From Actinomycetes bacterium (lineage in GTDB: Bacteria; Actinomycetota; Acidimicrobiia; Acidimicrobiales; Palsa-688), in contig JAKAXN010000073.1 in assembly GCA_021816565.1 (NCBI GenBank), positions 1-14,720 of the forward strand: 14,720 bases of DNA. The letters run 5' to 3'. The notes under the pieces were generated by a model, which made no database searches, was not told the DNA's origin, and saw only the letters and a list, made by a program, of their open reading frames with translations. Each line of letters begins with the position of its first letter. Within the stretch, counting starts at the first letter, position 1. Positions 1-7,027 of the stretch are shown here, piece after piece. The translations under genes were made by a program, and so were the position numbers.

Positions 1-1216
1 CCAGCACCGCGTTGCTGGCGATGACGCTGGGCGATGTGCGCACCGCTTCATTGGTGGGGATCTCGGAGAACTGCGTGGCCAGGATGTTCTGCGCCGCTGG
101 TCCGGTCATCCACTTGATGAAGGTGAGGTCCGCCGCCAGGTTCTTGCTGTGCGGGTTGGCGTAGAGGTTCCAGCCCCCGATGTTCGAGTAGCCCGGTTCC
201 GCCTGCCCCTGGAACGTCGGCAGGGGGGCCACCCCGACCTTGCCGACCACGGACGATCCCGAGGCCTGGGAGTTCGAGTAGGCGTAGTCCCAGTTGCGCA
301 GGAAGGCCGCCTGACCGGCGTCGAAGGTGTCCATGGCCTGCGACTCCTGGAAGGTCGACTCGGCCTTGGGGCTCACGCCGCTCGTCACCAGCTTCTGCAT
401 GAAGTCGAGCGCGGTGAGAGCGTCGTTGTTGGCGGTCAGGACGGACTTGTTGTCGCTGCTGTTGAGGACCTTGCCCCCGGCATCGGTCAGGAATTCCATG
501 AAGTCACAGGTGGCGCCCTCGTAGTCGGCTCCCTGGAACACGTAGCCGTACTTGGCCTGGCCCTTCTGCTGGATCTCCTGCGACTCGCTCATGAGCTGTT
601 CCCAGGTCTTGGGCACCGGCAGGTTGTCGGCGGTCAGGATGTCCTTGCGGTAGTAGAGGAAGCCCTGGTCCTCGAACAGCGGGGCCCCGTAAACCTGGCC
701 GTTGTAGGTGGCCCCGGCTACCAACCCGTTGGCGAAGGTGTTCCAGTAGCTGCTCGGCAGGTACTTCGACAGCGGTACCGCGAGCTGGTGGGCGCCGAAC
801 TGGGCCGGCCATATGACGTCACCCATGTACACGTCCGGCCCGCCGCCGCCGGAGATCTGGGTCGTCAGGGCGGCCCGGTTGGTGTCGGTGTCGTTGGGTG
901 CAGATACCAGGTTGACGTGGATGTTGGGGTAGGCCTTCTCGAAGGCCTGGATCAGCACCATCCTGGGGTCGGGGTTGGAGGTGGTGATGGGGCTGGCCCA
1001 CCAGGAGATGGTGCCTGAATCGGGCGTTCCCGGGGCCGTGGCCGACCCCCCGGCAGCCGGGCTGCTGCTCTTGGTGGTGCCGCCGCTACCGGCCGCGGAC
1101 TTGGAGCTGGACGAACAGGCCCCGAGTAGGGCGGCGATGGCCAGCCCACCGGCTATTACCGGGGCACTCCGCCGCCCCGGCGCCTGGCGCGTGTTCCGCT
1201 TGGTCTCTGATGCCAT
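1..1216 (-). CDS. Sugar ABC transporter substrate-binding lipoprotein (extracellular solute-binding family 1), 3' end cut by window
   Basis: Captures a carbohydrate outside the membrane and delivers it to a CUT1-type ABC importer (family knowledge; the substrate is not readable). About 405 residues are visible, and the family usually has 420-450, so only a short C-terminus is missing. The N-terminus has a basic region with an RR pair, a hydrophobic stretch and a lipobox ALLGAC, giving a lipidated Cys34, then a Ser/Gly/Ala/Thr-rich linker to about residue 65. The mature part begins with ISWWAS and contains FEKAYPNINV, GPDVYMGDVIWPAQF and YGAPLFEDQGFLYYRKD, all typical of family 1 binding proteins. 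The ATG at 1216 is chosen because it precedes the signal peptide. It lies inside the 3' end of the upstream LacI gene (61-nt overlap) with only a weak purine-rich site before it. Permease genes probably follow beyond position 1. Confidence 0.92.
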   Translation of the reverse strand, partial: MASETKRNTRQAPGRRSAPVIAGGLAIAALLGACSSSSKSAAGSGGTTKSSSPAAGGSATAPGTPDSGTISWWASPITTSNPDPRMVLIQAFEKAYPNIHVNLVSAPNDTDTNRAALTTQISGGGGPDVYMGDVIWPAQFGAHQLAVPLSKYLPSSYWNTFANGLVAGATYNGQVYGAPLFEDQGFLYYRKDILTADNLPVPKTWEQLMSESQEIQQKGQAKYGYVFQGADYEGATCDFMEFLTDAGGKVLNSSDNKSVLTANNDALTALDFMQKLVTSGVSPKAESTFQESQAMDTFDAGQAAFLRNWDYAYSNSQASGSSVVGKVGVAPLPTFQGQAEPGYSNIGGWNLYANPHSKNLAADLTFIKWMTGPAAQNILATQFSEIPTNEAVRTSPSVIASNAVL

Positions 1217-2307
1217 TGACTGCTCTGCTTTCTCGAGATCGGGTGTGCCTGGGTTCGCTTCATCGGTCGGACCCCGTCAGTCGCCGGCGCCCGTTCCCGC
1301 CGGAGCCGGGCGGTGCTGGTCCGGGGCACCACCTCCAGCGGCAGGATCTCCCTCCGGGCCGGGGCCCGCCCTCCCGACAGCAGGCTGCACAGGATCCGGG
1401 CGCCCTTGGCCCCGGATTCCTTGAGCGGCTGGCGGACGGTGGACAGACCGAGCATGTCGGCCGCCTCTATGTCGTCGAAGCCGACGACCGACAGGTCGCC
1501 CGGCACGTCCACCCCCAACTGCTCCGCGGCCCGGAGCACCCCCATGGCTTGGGTGTCGGAGGCTGCGAAGATGGCCGTCGGGGGGTCGCTCAGCGCCATC
1601 AGCCGCGCCGCCATGGTCGCTGCCGGCTCGGCCCCGTGCGGTCCCCGCCGCACGAGGGCCGGGTCGGCGGCGATGCCCGCGCCCGCCAGGGCCCGGCGGT
1701 ACCCGCTGAGCCGGCGGGGGGTCGAGACGAAGGCCAGGCCGGCGATGCGCTCGTCGCCGATGAATCCGATACGGGTGTGGCCGAGCCCGAGCAGGTGCTC
1801 GGTGGCCATATGGCCACCGGCCACGTCGTCCACGACGACCCGGGCCACCGTGGGAATGTCGGCGTCCACCGCCACGAGGGGAATGTGCATGCGGGAGAGC
1901 CGCTGTACGTAGCCGCCCGAGACGGGCAGGGACACGACCATCACTCCGTCGGCACTGTGGCGCTGCATGAGTGACTGCATCCGCCGGTCGAGCTGCTCGG
2001 CGTTCTCGATGTCGCAGACCACGCTGTCGATGCCCTCTGCCGTGAGGACCGACAGCGCCCCCGCCAGGCGGGCCACGACCGAGGGCCTGGTGACGAACGG
2101 GACCAGCACCGTCACGGACCCCGTGCGCCCCCGCGACAGTCCGGAGGCCAGCCGGCTGGGCCGGTAGTCGAGCTCGGCCATGACCTGCAGTACCCGCTCC
2201 CGGGTCGTGTCGCTGACGCGCACATGACCGTTCAGGACTCTCGATACGGTGCCCACGCCGACGCCCGCCCTGGCGGCGACCTGAGCGATGCTCACGCCAC
2301 GGCCCAC
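1156..2307 (-). CDS. LacI-family transcriptional regulator
   Basis: A sugar-responsive repressor of 383 residues. Residues 6-26 form the LacI helix-turn-helix (SIAQVAARAGV then GTVSRVLNG), followed by the hinge region around RPSRLASGLSRGRTGSV. A periplasmic-binding-protein-like effector domain follows: ADGVMVVSLP, HLLGLGHTRIGFIGD, PTAIFAASDTQAMGVL, VVGFDDIEAADML and LSTVRQP are all family hallmarks. The GTG at 2307 is preferred over more upstream starts because AGGGAGGG lies 8 nt before it and the HTH begins immediately; upstream extension would run through the operator. The recognisable fold ends near residue 340. A basic, low-complexity tail of about 45 residues then runs 61 nt into the lipoprotein gene, which is longer than usual. 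It is probably a local repressor of the transporter and of itself, given the operator at 2356-2369. Confidence 0.95.
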   Translation of the reverse strand: MGRGVSIAQVAARAGVGVGTVSRVLNGHVRVSDTTRERVLQVMAELDYRPSRLASGLSRGRTGSVTVLVPFVTRPSVVARLAGALSVLTAEGIDSVVCDIENAEQLDRRMQSLMQRHSADGVMVVSLPVSGGYVQRLSRMHIPLVAVDADIPTVARVVVDDVAGGHMATEHLLGLGHTRIGFIGDERIAGLAFVSTPRRLSGYRRALAGAGIAADPALVRRGPHGAEPAATMAARLMALSDPPTAIFAASDTQAMGVLRAAEQLGVDVPGDLSVVGFDDIEAADMLGLSTVRQPLKESGAKGARILCSLLSGGRAPARREILPLEVVPRTSTARLRRERAPATDGVRPMKRTQAHPISRKQSSQWHQRPSGTRARRRGGGVPR

Positions 2308-2315
2308 CTGGATTT

Positions 2316-2323
2316 CCCTCCCT
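2316..2323 (-). promoter_or_regulatory. Ribosome binding site of the LacI gene
   Basis: On the minus strand the bases read AGGGAGGG, with 8 nt to the GTG at 2307. This site decides the start: in-frame starts further upstream would place the Shine-Dalgarno site and the operator inside the coding sequence. Confidence 0.75.
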
Positions 2324-2355
2324 AGGAGCCGGCTCCCTGGACCCCCCCCGGGACG

Positions 2356-2369
2356 TGGAACCGGTTCCA
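2356..2369. promoter_or_regulatory. LacI-family operator, perfect 14-bp palindrome
   Basis: TGGAACCGGTTCCA is a perfect inverted repeat with a central CG, the standard form of operators bound by LacI-family regulators. It lies 48 bp upstream of the LacI start codon, in the 92-bp gap after the DUF4032 gene, where the promoter of the LacI-transporter unit must be unless the unit is transcribed only by read-through. I infer autoregulation and control of the downstream lipoprotein gene. Just upstream on the minus strand is a TATCCA sequence (2371-2376) that could be part of a -10 region, but it is a poor match. Confidence 0.82.
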
Positions 2370-2399
2370 TGGATATGTGACCACGGTCGGCCGCGGGTG

Positions 2400-3680
2400 T
2401 CAAGGATTTCCGGCCGGCTGCTCCCCCGGGCCGCCGAACCACGGCAGGGCGACCTCCGCTGTGGTGTCCGGCAGGACGACCTTCTCCTCGGGCCGGGGCC
2501 GCAGCACCCGCTCGAAGAACGAACGGCGGGCCTCAGCCGCCGGCACGTCCCGCCCGGCCGCCTCGGACAGATACCAGCGGTGCTCCAGGTACTGGTGGTA
2601 CGCCTCGGCCGGCTCCAGGCGGCCCCGCAGCTCGGCCGGGATGGCCGTGACGAACGGCTCGAAGCACTCGGTCAGCCACCGGTGGGCGGCGACCGCCTCG
2701 GAGACGGGCCCGCCGGAACGCCTCTCCGCCTCCGCCCGGAACGACCCGAGGTCGTTGAGGAGCCGCCGGGCCTGGTTCTCCTGCACATCGATGCCCGTCA
2801 GCCGCCGCAGGGCCCGGCCGTGGTGGCCCTCCTCCAGTACCGACGGACGGATCCGGATGATCCCTCGACCAGGCTTGGACCGTACGGACATCTCGGTGGC
2901 GTCGAAGCCCAGCCGGTTGAGCCGTTCGATCCGCTCCTCCAGCCGCCACAGCTCCTCCGAGGCGTACTCCTCCTCCCCCGTCAGTTCGGCCCAGAGGGCG
3001 TCGTAGCGGGCCGCCAGGCGGTCGGCGAAGCCCACCGAGTCGGTTTCCGCCGGTACCCGCCCGGCGGCGATGAGATCCTCGGCCCCGCCCACGACGTTCT
3101 CCATGGCGGTCTCCAGGTCCGCCCGGCGTTGGCCGTCTGACAGCAGCTCGTGGCTCTCGGCCGTCTCCGCGTCCACGAGGTAGGCCCGCAGGCCCCCGGC
3201 GTCACGTCGGAACAGGACGTTGGCCAGTGAGCAGTCGCCCCAGTAGAAGCCCTCCAGGTGCAGTTGCACCAGCAGGGCGGCGGCCGCGTCGACAAGGCGC
3301 CGCTGGTTCTCCTGGCCGCCCTCCCGGCCGAGCAGGTAGGTGTAGGGCAGGGCGAAGTCCAGATACCTCGTCACCACCGCCCCGGGCAGGGGCGACCCGT
3401 CCCCGGCCGACCGGCCGGTCACCGAGCAGACCGCTTCCACCACCGGCAGGTCCTGCTCGGCCATGGCCCTCAGCAGGCGGTACTCGCGCTCGGCCAGGTG
3501 GTCCCCCATCTCCTTGACCGCGAAGACCCGTCCCTCGCACTCGATGAAGCGCACCACGTGGCGGGACCGCCCGTGGGCCATCCTCACCAGCCGGGGGTCC
3601 GCCCACAGGTCGACCGGCACGTCCCAGTCCAGATCCACCAGCGCCGAGTAGGAGGTCCTTCCCGCTATCTGGATCTGCAC
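2400..3680 (-). CDS. DUF4032 domain protein with N-terminal WaaP/InaA-like kinase fold
   Basis: A 426-residue cytosolic protein without signal peptide or membrane segments. It matches the actinobacterial family with an N-terminal lipopolysaccharide-kinase-like domain and a C-terminal DUF4032 domain. Kinase-like landmarks are visible: FAVKEMG with Lys56, AEREYRLLRAM as the likely helix C, FYWGDCSLANVLF with Asp149 and Asn154 at the catalytic loop, and YLVDAET with Asp170 at the metal-binding position. The second half carries family motifs such as ELTGEEEY, RIERLNRLGFDATEMS and QARRLLNDLGSFRAEAE. The substrate is unknown and I do not assign one. The start is GTG at 3680, set by a strong AGGAGGT site. 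The upstream EthD-like gene ends inside that site, so the two are one translationally coupled unit. The LacI gene follows on the same strand but with its own operator. Confidence 0.92.
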   Translation of the reverse strand: MQIQIAGRTSYSALVDLDWDVPVDLWADPRLVRMAHGRSRHVVRFIECEGRVFAVKEMGDHLAEREYRLLRAMAEQDLPVVEAVCSVTGRSAGDGSPLPGAVVTRYLDFALPYTYLLGREGGQENQRRLVDAAAALLVQLHLEGFYWGDCSLANVLFRRDAGGLRAYLVDAETAESHELLSDGQRRADLETAMENVVGGAEDLIAAGRVPAETDSVGFADRLAARYDALWAELTGEEEYASEELWRLEERIERLNRLGFDATEMSVRSKPGRGIIRIRPSVLEEGHHGRALRRLTGIDVQENQARRLLNDLGSFRAEAERRSGGPVSEAVAAHRWLTECFEPFVTAIPAELRGRLEPAEAYHQYLEHRWYLSEAAGRDVPAAEARRSFFERVLRPRPEEKVVLPDTTAEVALPWFGGPGEQPAGNP

Positions 3681-3684
3681 GGCG

Positions 3685-3691
3685 ACCTCCT
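3685..3691 (-). promoter_or_regulatory. Ribosome binding site overlapping the upstream stop codon
   Basis: AGGAGGT on the minus strand, 4 nt before the GTG at 3680. The TAG stop of the EthD-like gene (3692-3690) supplies the first two bases of the site, so a ribosome terminating there is positioned to reinitiate on the DUF4032 gene. Confidence 0.8.
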
Positions 3692-4391
3692 AGCGGTATA
3701 TCCACTCCGACGTCCACGAGACCGGCGCCACGCCGTCCATGAACCGGTCACAGCTCTCGGACATGGCGGCCATGTGCCGGGCCAGCCTGGCATCGTCTCC
3801 CACCGCGTCGAAGAAGACGTGCAGGTCGGTGGCCGCCTCGATCGGGAAGCACTCCTCGACGATCGCGGCGAAACCCGGGGCGCCGGGTGTCAGCGCCCGG
3901 AACACCACGTTCTGGACGTAGCGGAAGGTGGACTGGGTGTTGATGGCGACCGAGGTGTGCCGGCCCTGCCAGGTCTGGCGCCACTCCCCCCAACTCTGGT
4001 GGGAGGGCCGGGAGAGGGCCACCAGCTGGGCGAAGCCCGGGATGCGGCCGTCGGGCGCCGGCGGATGGTCGCGGTTGGGCTTGGGCTCCGACTCGCACAC
4101 CAGCCAACCGTGCCAACGGGCCCCGCTCGGACCGGGATCGGGCAAGGCTCCTGCCAGCTTCGATCCCTCGGCGGTGTCGACCCAGGAGAAGACCGCGGCC
4201 AGGATCTGGTCCGTGTCGGGCGCCGGCTCCACGCCGAAGGGATGGCCGAGTTCGTCGTCGAGCACGTTGACCTGCACGGTGCGGGCGCCGCGGTGCAGCA
4301 TGTCCGGCACCGTCGCCTCCCTGAGCGACCGGCCGACGTCGGCGGTGATCGGGCCGGGGGCGCCCATCAGCAGATAGGCCACTTTCTCCAT
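3690..4391 (-). CDS. EthD-like dimeric alpha/beta-barrel protein
   Basis: About 233 residues with two similar halves, resembling EthD-type alpha/beta-barrel proteins. The N-half begins KVAYLLMG and contains a segment ending ARTVQVNV. The C-half contains EWRQTWQGRHTSVAI, TQSTFRYVQNVVFR and a closing segment ATDLHVFFDAVGDDARL, the pattern I associate with EthD-domain proteins. Members are known from ether degradation loci and as small dimeric accessory proteins; no reaction is assigned here. The ATG at 4391 is chosen over the in-frame ATG at 4403: neither has a Shine-Dalgarno site, but a TANNNT box (TATGGT) ends 7 nt before 4391 and contains the 4403 ATG, which fits a leaderless transcript. It is divergent from the SDR gene across about 125 bp and coupled downstream to DUF4032. 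The family call is from recall of motifs, so moderate. Confidence 0.65.
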   Translation of the reverse strand: MEKVAYLLMGAPGPITADVGRSLREATVPDMLHRGARTVQVNVLDDELGHPFGVEPAPDTDQILAAVFSWVDTAEGSKLAGALPDPGPSGARWHGWLVCESEPKPNRDHPPAPDGRIPGFAQLVALSRPSHQSWGEWRQTWQGRHTSVAINTQSTFRYVQNVVFRALTPGAPGFAAIVEECFPIEAATDLHVFFDAVGDDARLARHMAAMSESCDRFMDGVAPVSWTSEWIYR

Positions 4392-4398
4392 CGGGCCG

Positions 4399-4404
4399 AC
4401 CATA
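4399..4404 (-). promoter_or_regulatory. Candidate -10 box for a leaderless EthD-like transcript
   Basis: TATGGT fits the actinobacterial TANNNT -10 pattern and ends 7 nt before the ATG at 4391. No convincing -35 hexamer is seen 17 bp upstream, which is common for leaderless promoters. The same arrangement precedes two other genes in this window. Confidence 0.45.
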
Positions 4405-4516
4405 GATGACCGCCGGCCGCTACACGGGCCTGCGGTCAGCTGCGCCGATGGGGGCTGGTCCGCTCAGTGGGAACCGATGCTGGCGGCGAGCCGCCGTCAA
4501 TGCTTGCCTGCTCGGG

Positions 4517-5380
4517 ATGGACCGCCAGAAGCAACTGTCGGGCCGGGTGGCCGTGGTCACCGGGGCCAGCCGGGGTATCGGCAAGGGCATAGCCCTGGAG
4601 CTGGGCTCGGCCGGGGCCACGGTCTACGTGACCGGCCGGACGGTGGACCCCGGCCGCCTCCCCGGCACCGTGTCGGCCACCGCCGCGGAGATAGACGCGG
4701 CCGGCGGCCGGGGCGTGGCGGTCCCCTGCGACCACCGGGACGACGCAGCCGTGGCGGCGTTGTTCGATCAGGTCCGGGCCGAGCAGGGGCGTCTCGACGT
4801 GCTGGTCAACAACGTCTACGACGCCCCCGGGTCGGCCCGCTGGCTGGGGCGGCCCTTCTGGCAGGTACCGGCCGCCGGATGGGACCACACCTTCACCGTG
4901 GGGGTGCGTTCCCACTACGTGGCGTCGGTGCTGGCCGCTCCCCTGCTGATGGATGCCGCGGACGGCGGCCTGATCGTCAACGTGTCGTCCCCCGGGGCGG
5001 TCGGCTACACCCACAACGTGGTCTACGGCGTGGCCAAGGCGGCCCTCGACCGCATGACCGCCGACATGGCCCACGAGCTCCGGGGGCACCGGGTGGCCGT
5101 CGTGTCGATCTGGCCCGGGATCGTCGACACCGAGCTGCTGAAGACCATCCCGCCAGGTGAGGACGGGCGCCGGGTCCTGAGCCTCCCCGGGGAGGGGGAC
5201 TACGACCTGGCCGAGGCCGAGACCCCCCGTTTCGCCGGGCGGGCCGTGGCCGCTCTGGCCGGCGACGCCGACCGGGGTGCCCGGTCGGGCCGGGCTTTCT
5301 ACGTGGCCGACCTGGCCGACTCCTACGGGTTCACCGACGTCGACGGTCGGGTCCCCCGGCGGCCCGGGCAGGGGCGCTGA
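4517..5380 (+). CDS. Short-chain dehydrogenase/reductase, DHRS1-like
   Basis: A 287-residue NAD(P)-dependent oxidoreductase that interconverts a carbonyl and an alcohol (family role; substrate unknown). The cofactor site TGASRGIG is at residues 15-22, TGRT follows beta-2 and suggests NADP preference, and LVNNVY holds the structural NN motif near 98-99. The catalytic set is NVSS (Ser157), Tyr170 and Lys174 in YGVAK. The segments FWQVPAAGWD, SSPGAVGY and SIWPGIVDTELLK closely resemble the DHRS1-like SDR subfamily. The longer open frame back to 4406 adds 37 residues unlike any SDR, so the ATG at 4517 directly before the Rossmann strand is chosen. It lacks a Shine-Dalgarno site; TTGCCT at 4504-4509, 7 nt before the ATG, is one mismatch from TANNNT. 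It is the first gene of the plus-strand block. The gap from 4404 to 4516 shows no other gene or clear hairpin. Confidence 0.92.
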   Translation: MDRQKQLSGRVAVVTGASRGIGKGIALELGSAGATVYVTGRTVDPGRLPGTVSATAAEIDAAGGRGVAVPCDHRDDAAVAALFDQVRAEQGRLDVLVNNVYDAPGSARWLGRPFWQVPAAGWDHTFTVGVRSHYVASVLAAPLLMDAADGGLIVNVSSPGAVGYTHNVVYGVAKAALDRMTADMAHELRGHRVAVVSIWPGIVDTELLKTIPPGEDGRRVLSLPGEGDYDLAEAETPRFAGRAVAALAGDADRGARSGRAFYVADLADSYGFTDVDGRVPRRPGQGR

Positions 5381-5412
5381 CCATACACCGGTAGCGGGCC
5401 TGTCGCGCCACC

Positions 5413-5418
5413 TAATGT
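5413..5418 (+). promoter_or_regulatory. Candidate -10 box for a leaderless ALDH transcript
   Basis: TAATGT matches TANNNT and ends 8 nt before the ATG at 5427. It includes the alternative in-frame ATG at 5415. No -35 element is evident in the short gap after the SDR gene. Confidence 0.45.
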
Positions 5419-5426
5419 CTGCGCCC

Positions 5427-6989
5427 ATGGCACCGATGCTCAAGCCCGGCACCTCGTGGTGGGAGACCTATGCCCGCTGCGTGTCCGTCGCCCCGGAGGC
5501 GTTCGACTCCGACCGGTTGCGCAACCTGGTCAGGGGCGAGTGGCGCAGGGTCGGCATCCCCGGTGACCACGTGAACCCCGTCGACGGCACCCCCATCCCG
5601 GGGCCGCCCCGCGTCGACTACGACGAGGCGGTGTCGTCCGTGCAGTACGCCTGCAGCGAGCACGCCAAGTGGAGCCAGGTGGACCTCGACGAGCGGCGCG
5701 CCCGGGTCACGGCGGCCGTCGACGCCATGACCGAGCACCGGGACCTCCTGGCCCTGCTGCTGGTGTGGGAGATCGGCAAGCCGTGGCGCCTGGCGTGCGC
5801 CGACGTGGACCGCTGCCTCGACGGGGTCCGCTGGTACGTGGGCGAAATAGAGCGGCAGCTGGCCCTGGGGGGCGAGGAGGAGCGGCGGCCGCTGCCCGGA
5901 CCGGTATCGAATATCGCCAGCTGGAACTATCCCATGAGCGTGCAGGTGCATGCCGAGCTGGTGCAGTTGCTCGCGGGGAACGCGGTGGTGGCCAAGACGC
6001 CGAGCCAGGGCGGCTTCCACACCCTCACCCTGGCCCATGCCCTGATGAAGCGGGCCGACCTGCCGGTGACACTGATATCGGGCGTGGGGGGCCATCTGGG
6101 CGAGGCCCTCATCCGCTCGGACGGGATCGGCGCGCTGGCCTTCGTCGGCGGGCGGGCCAACGGGCGGCGGGCGGCGGTCTCGCTGGCCGACACCGGCCGC
6201 CGCCACATGCTCGAGCAGGAAGGTCTCAACACCTGGGGGATCTGGGACTTCTCCCAGTGGCACCTCCTGGCTCAGCACCTGCGGAAGGGCTTCGAGTACG
6301 CCAAGCAGCGCTGCACCGCCTATCCCCGCTACGTGGTCCAGCGCCGGTTGTTCCCGGCGTTCCTGGAGACCTATCTGCCGGTGGTGCAGTCGGTGAGGTT
6401 CGGCCACCCGCTGGCCGTGTCCTCGCCCGATGAGCCGTTGCCGAACCTGGACTTCGGTCCGGTCATACACGCCAACAAGGCGGCCGACCTGGTGAAGCAA
6501 TTCGACGAGGCCCTGCGCGGGGGTGGCATCCCCCTCTACCGGGGCAGCGTCGGCGACGGCACCTTTCTCGACGGCCAGGACACCTCCGCCTATGTGGCCC
6601 CGGCGTGCGTGCTCCAACCGCCGGCGTCGTGGTCGCTGCACCACGCCGAGCCCTTCGGGCCCCTCGACTCGGTGGTCGTGGTCGACACCGAGTCCGAGCT
6701 GCTGGCCGCCATGAACGCCTCCAACGGCTCCCTCGTGGGGTCGGTGGCGACCGACGACATGGATTTCGCCGACCGGGTGGCCGAGCAGCTGCAGTCTTTC
6801 AAGGTGGGGATCAACAAGCCCCGCAGCCGGGGTGACCGGGAAGAGGTCTTCGGGGGCCTCGGTCATTCCTGGAAGGGGGCGTTCGTGGGCGGCGACCTGC
6901 TCGTGCAGGCCGTCACCCACGGCCCGGAGGGGGCGGAAGAGCGCCTGTACGGCAACTTCGCGGACTACTCGTTGCTCCCGGAGCGCTGA
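5427..6989 (+). CDS. Divergent aldehyde dehydrogenase-superfamily protein
   Basis: A 520-residue protein of the NAD(P)-dependent ALDH superfamily, expected to oxidise an aldehyde to an acid or acyl product; substrate unknown. Active-site elements are present: ASWNYP with Asn167, VVAKTPSQ with Lys190, the cofactor loop AFVGGRANG near 238-246, general-base Glu263 in MLEQEG, nucleophile Cys296 in KQRCTA, and Glu408 in HAEPFGPL. Several surroundings differ from the usual consensus: LEQEG replaces LELGG, and AEPFGP replaces the common EE-FGP motif. It could therefore act on an unusual substrate or be an acylating relative. The start at 5427 is preferred to the in-frame ATG at 5415 because neither has a ribosome site and a TAATGT box fits a leaderless start at 5427. 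It is 46 bp downstream of the SDR gene, a plausible partner for an alcohol-to-acid sequence. Confidence 0.9.
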   Translation: MAPMLKPGTSWWETYARCVSVAPEAFDSDRLRNLVRGEWRRVGIPGDHVNPVDGTPIPGPPRVDYDEAVSSVQYACSEHAKWSQVDLDERRARVTAAVDAMTEHRDLLALLLVWEIGKPWRLACADVDRCLDGVRWYVGEIERQLALGGEEERRPLPGPVSNIASWNYPMSVQVHAELVQLLAGNAVVAKTPSQGGFHTLTLAHALMKRADLPVTLISGVGGHLGEALIRSDGIGALAFVGGRANGRRAAVSLADTGRRHMLEQEGLNTWGIWDFSQWHLLAQHLRKGFEYAKQRCTAYPRYVVQRRLFPAFLETYLPVVQSVRFGHPLAVSSPDEPLPNLDFGPVIHANKAADLVKQFDEALRGGGIPLYRGSVGDGTFLDGQDTSAYVAPACVLQPPASWSLHHAEPFGPLDSVVVVDTESELLAAMNASNGSLVGSVATDDMDFADRVAEQLQSFKVGINKPRSRGDREEVFGGLGHSWKGAFVGGDLLVQAVTHGPEGAEERLYGNFADYSLLPER

Positions 6990-7027
6990 GCCGGGCCCGA
7001 CGGGCAATCGACTGACAGGGGGGATGG

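Noticed and set aside
149..1018. Plus-strand open frame of 289 residues opposite the solute-binding protein
   Set aside because: The minus strand encodes a complete lipoprotein signal and family 1 binding-protein motifs; the plus frame is low-complexity shadow.
4406..4516. Upstream extension of the SDR coding sequence to 4406
   Set aside because: The 37 added residues resemble no SDR N-terminus and would fill the divergent promoter region with the EthD-like gene.
6991..7003. Small GCCC-GAC-GGGC hairpin after the ALDH stop as a terminator
   Set aside because: A 4-bp stem without a T-run, and the next gene follows in 38 bp with a good ribosome site, so read-through is more likely.
5412..7007. 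A 531-residue antisense open frame across the ALDH gene
   Set aside because: It is a GC-rich shadow of a clear ALDH coding sequence; its translation is Gly/His/Val/Arg-rich with no recognisable motif.
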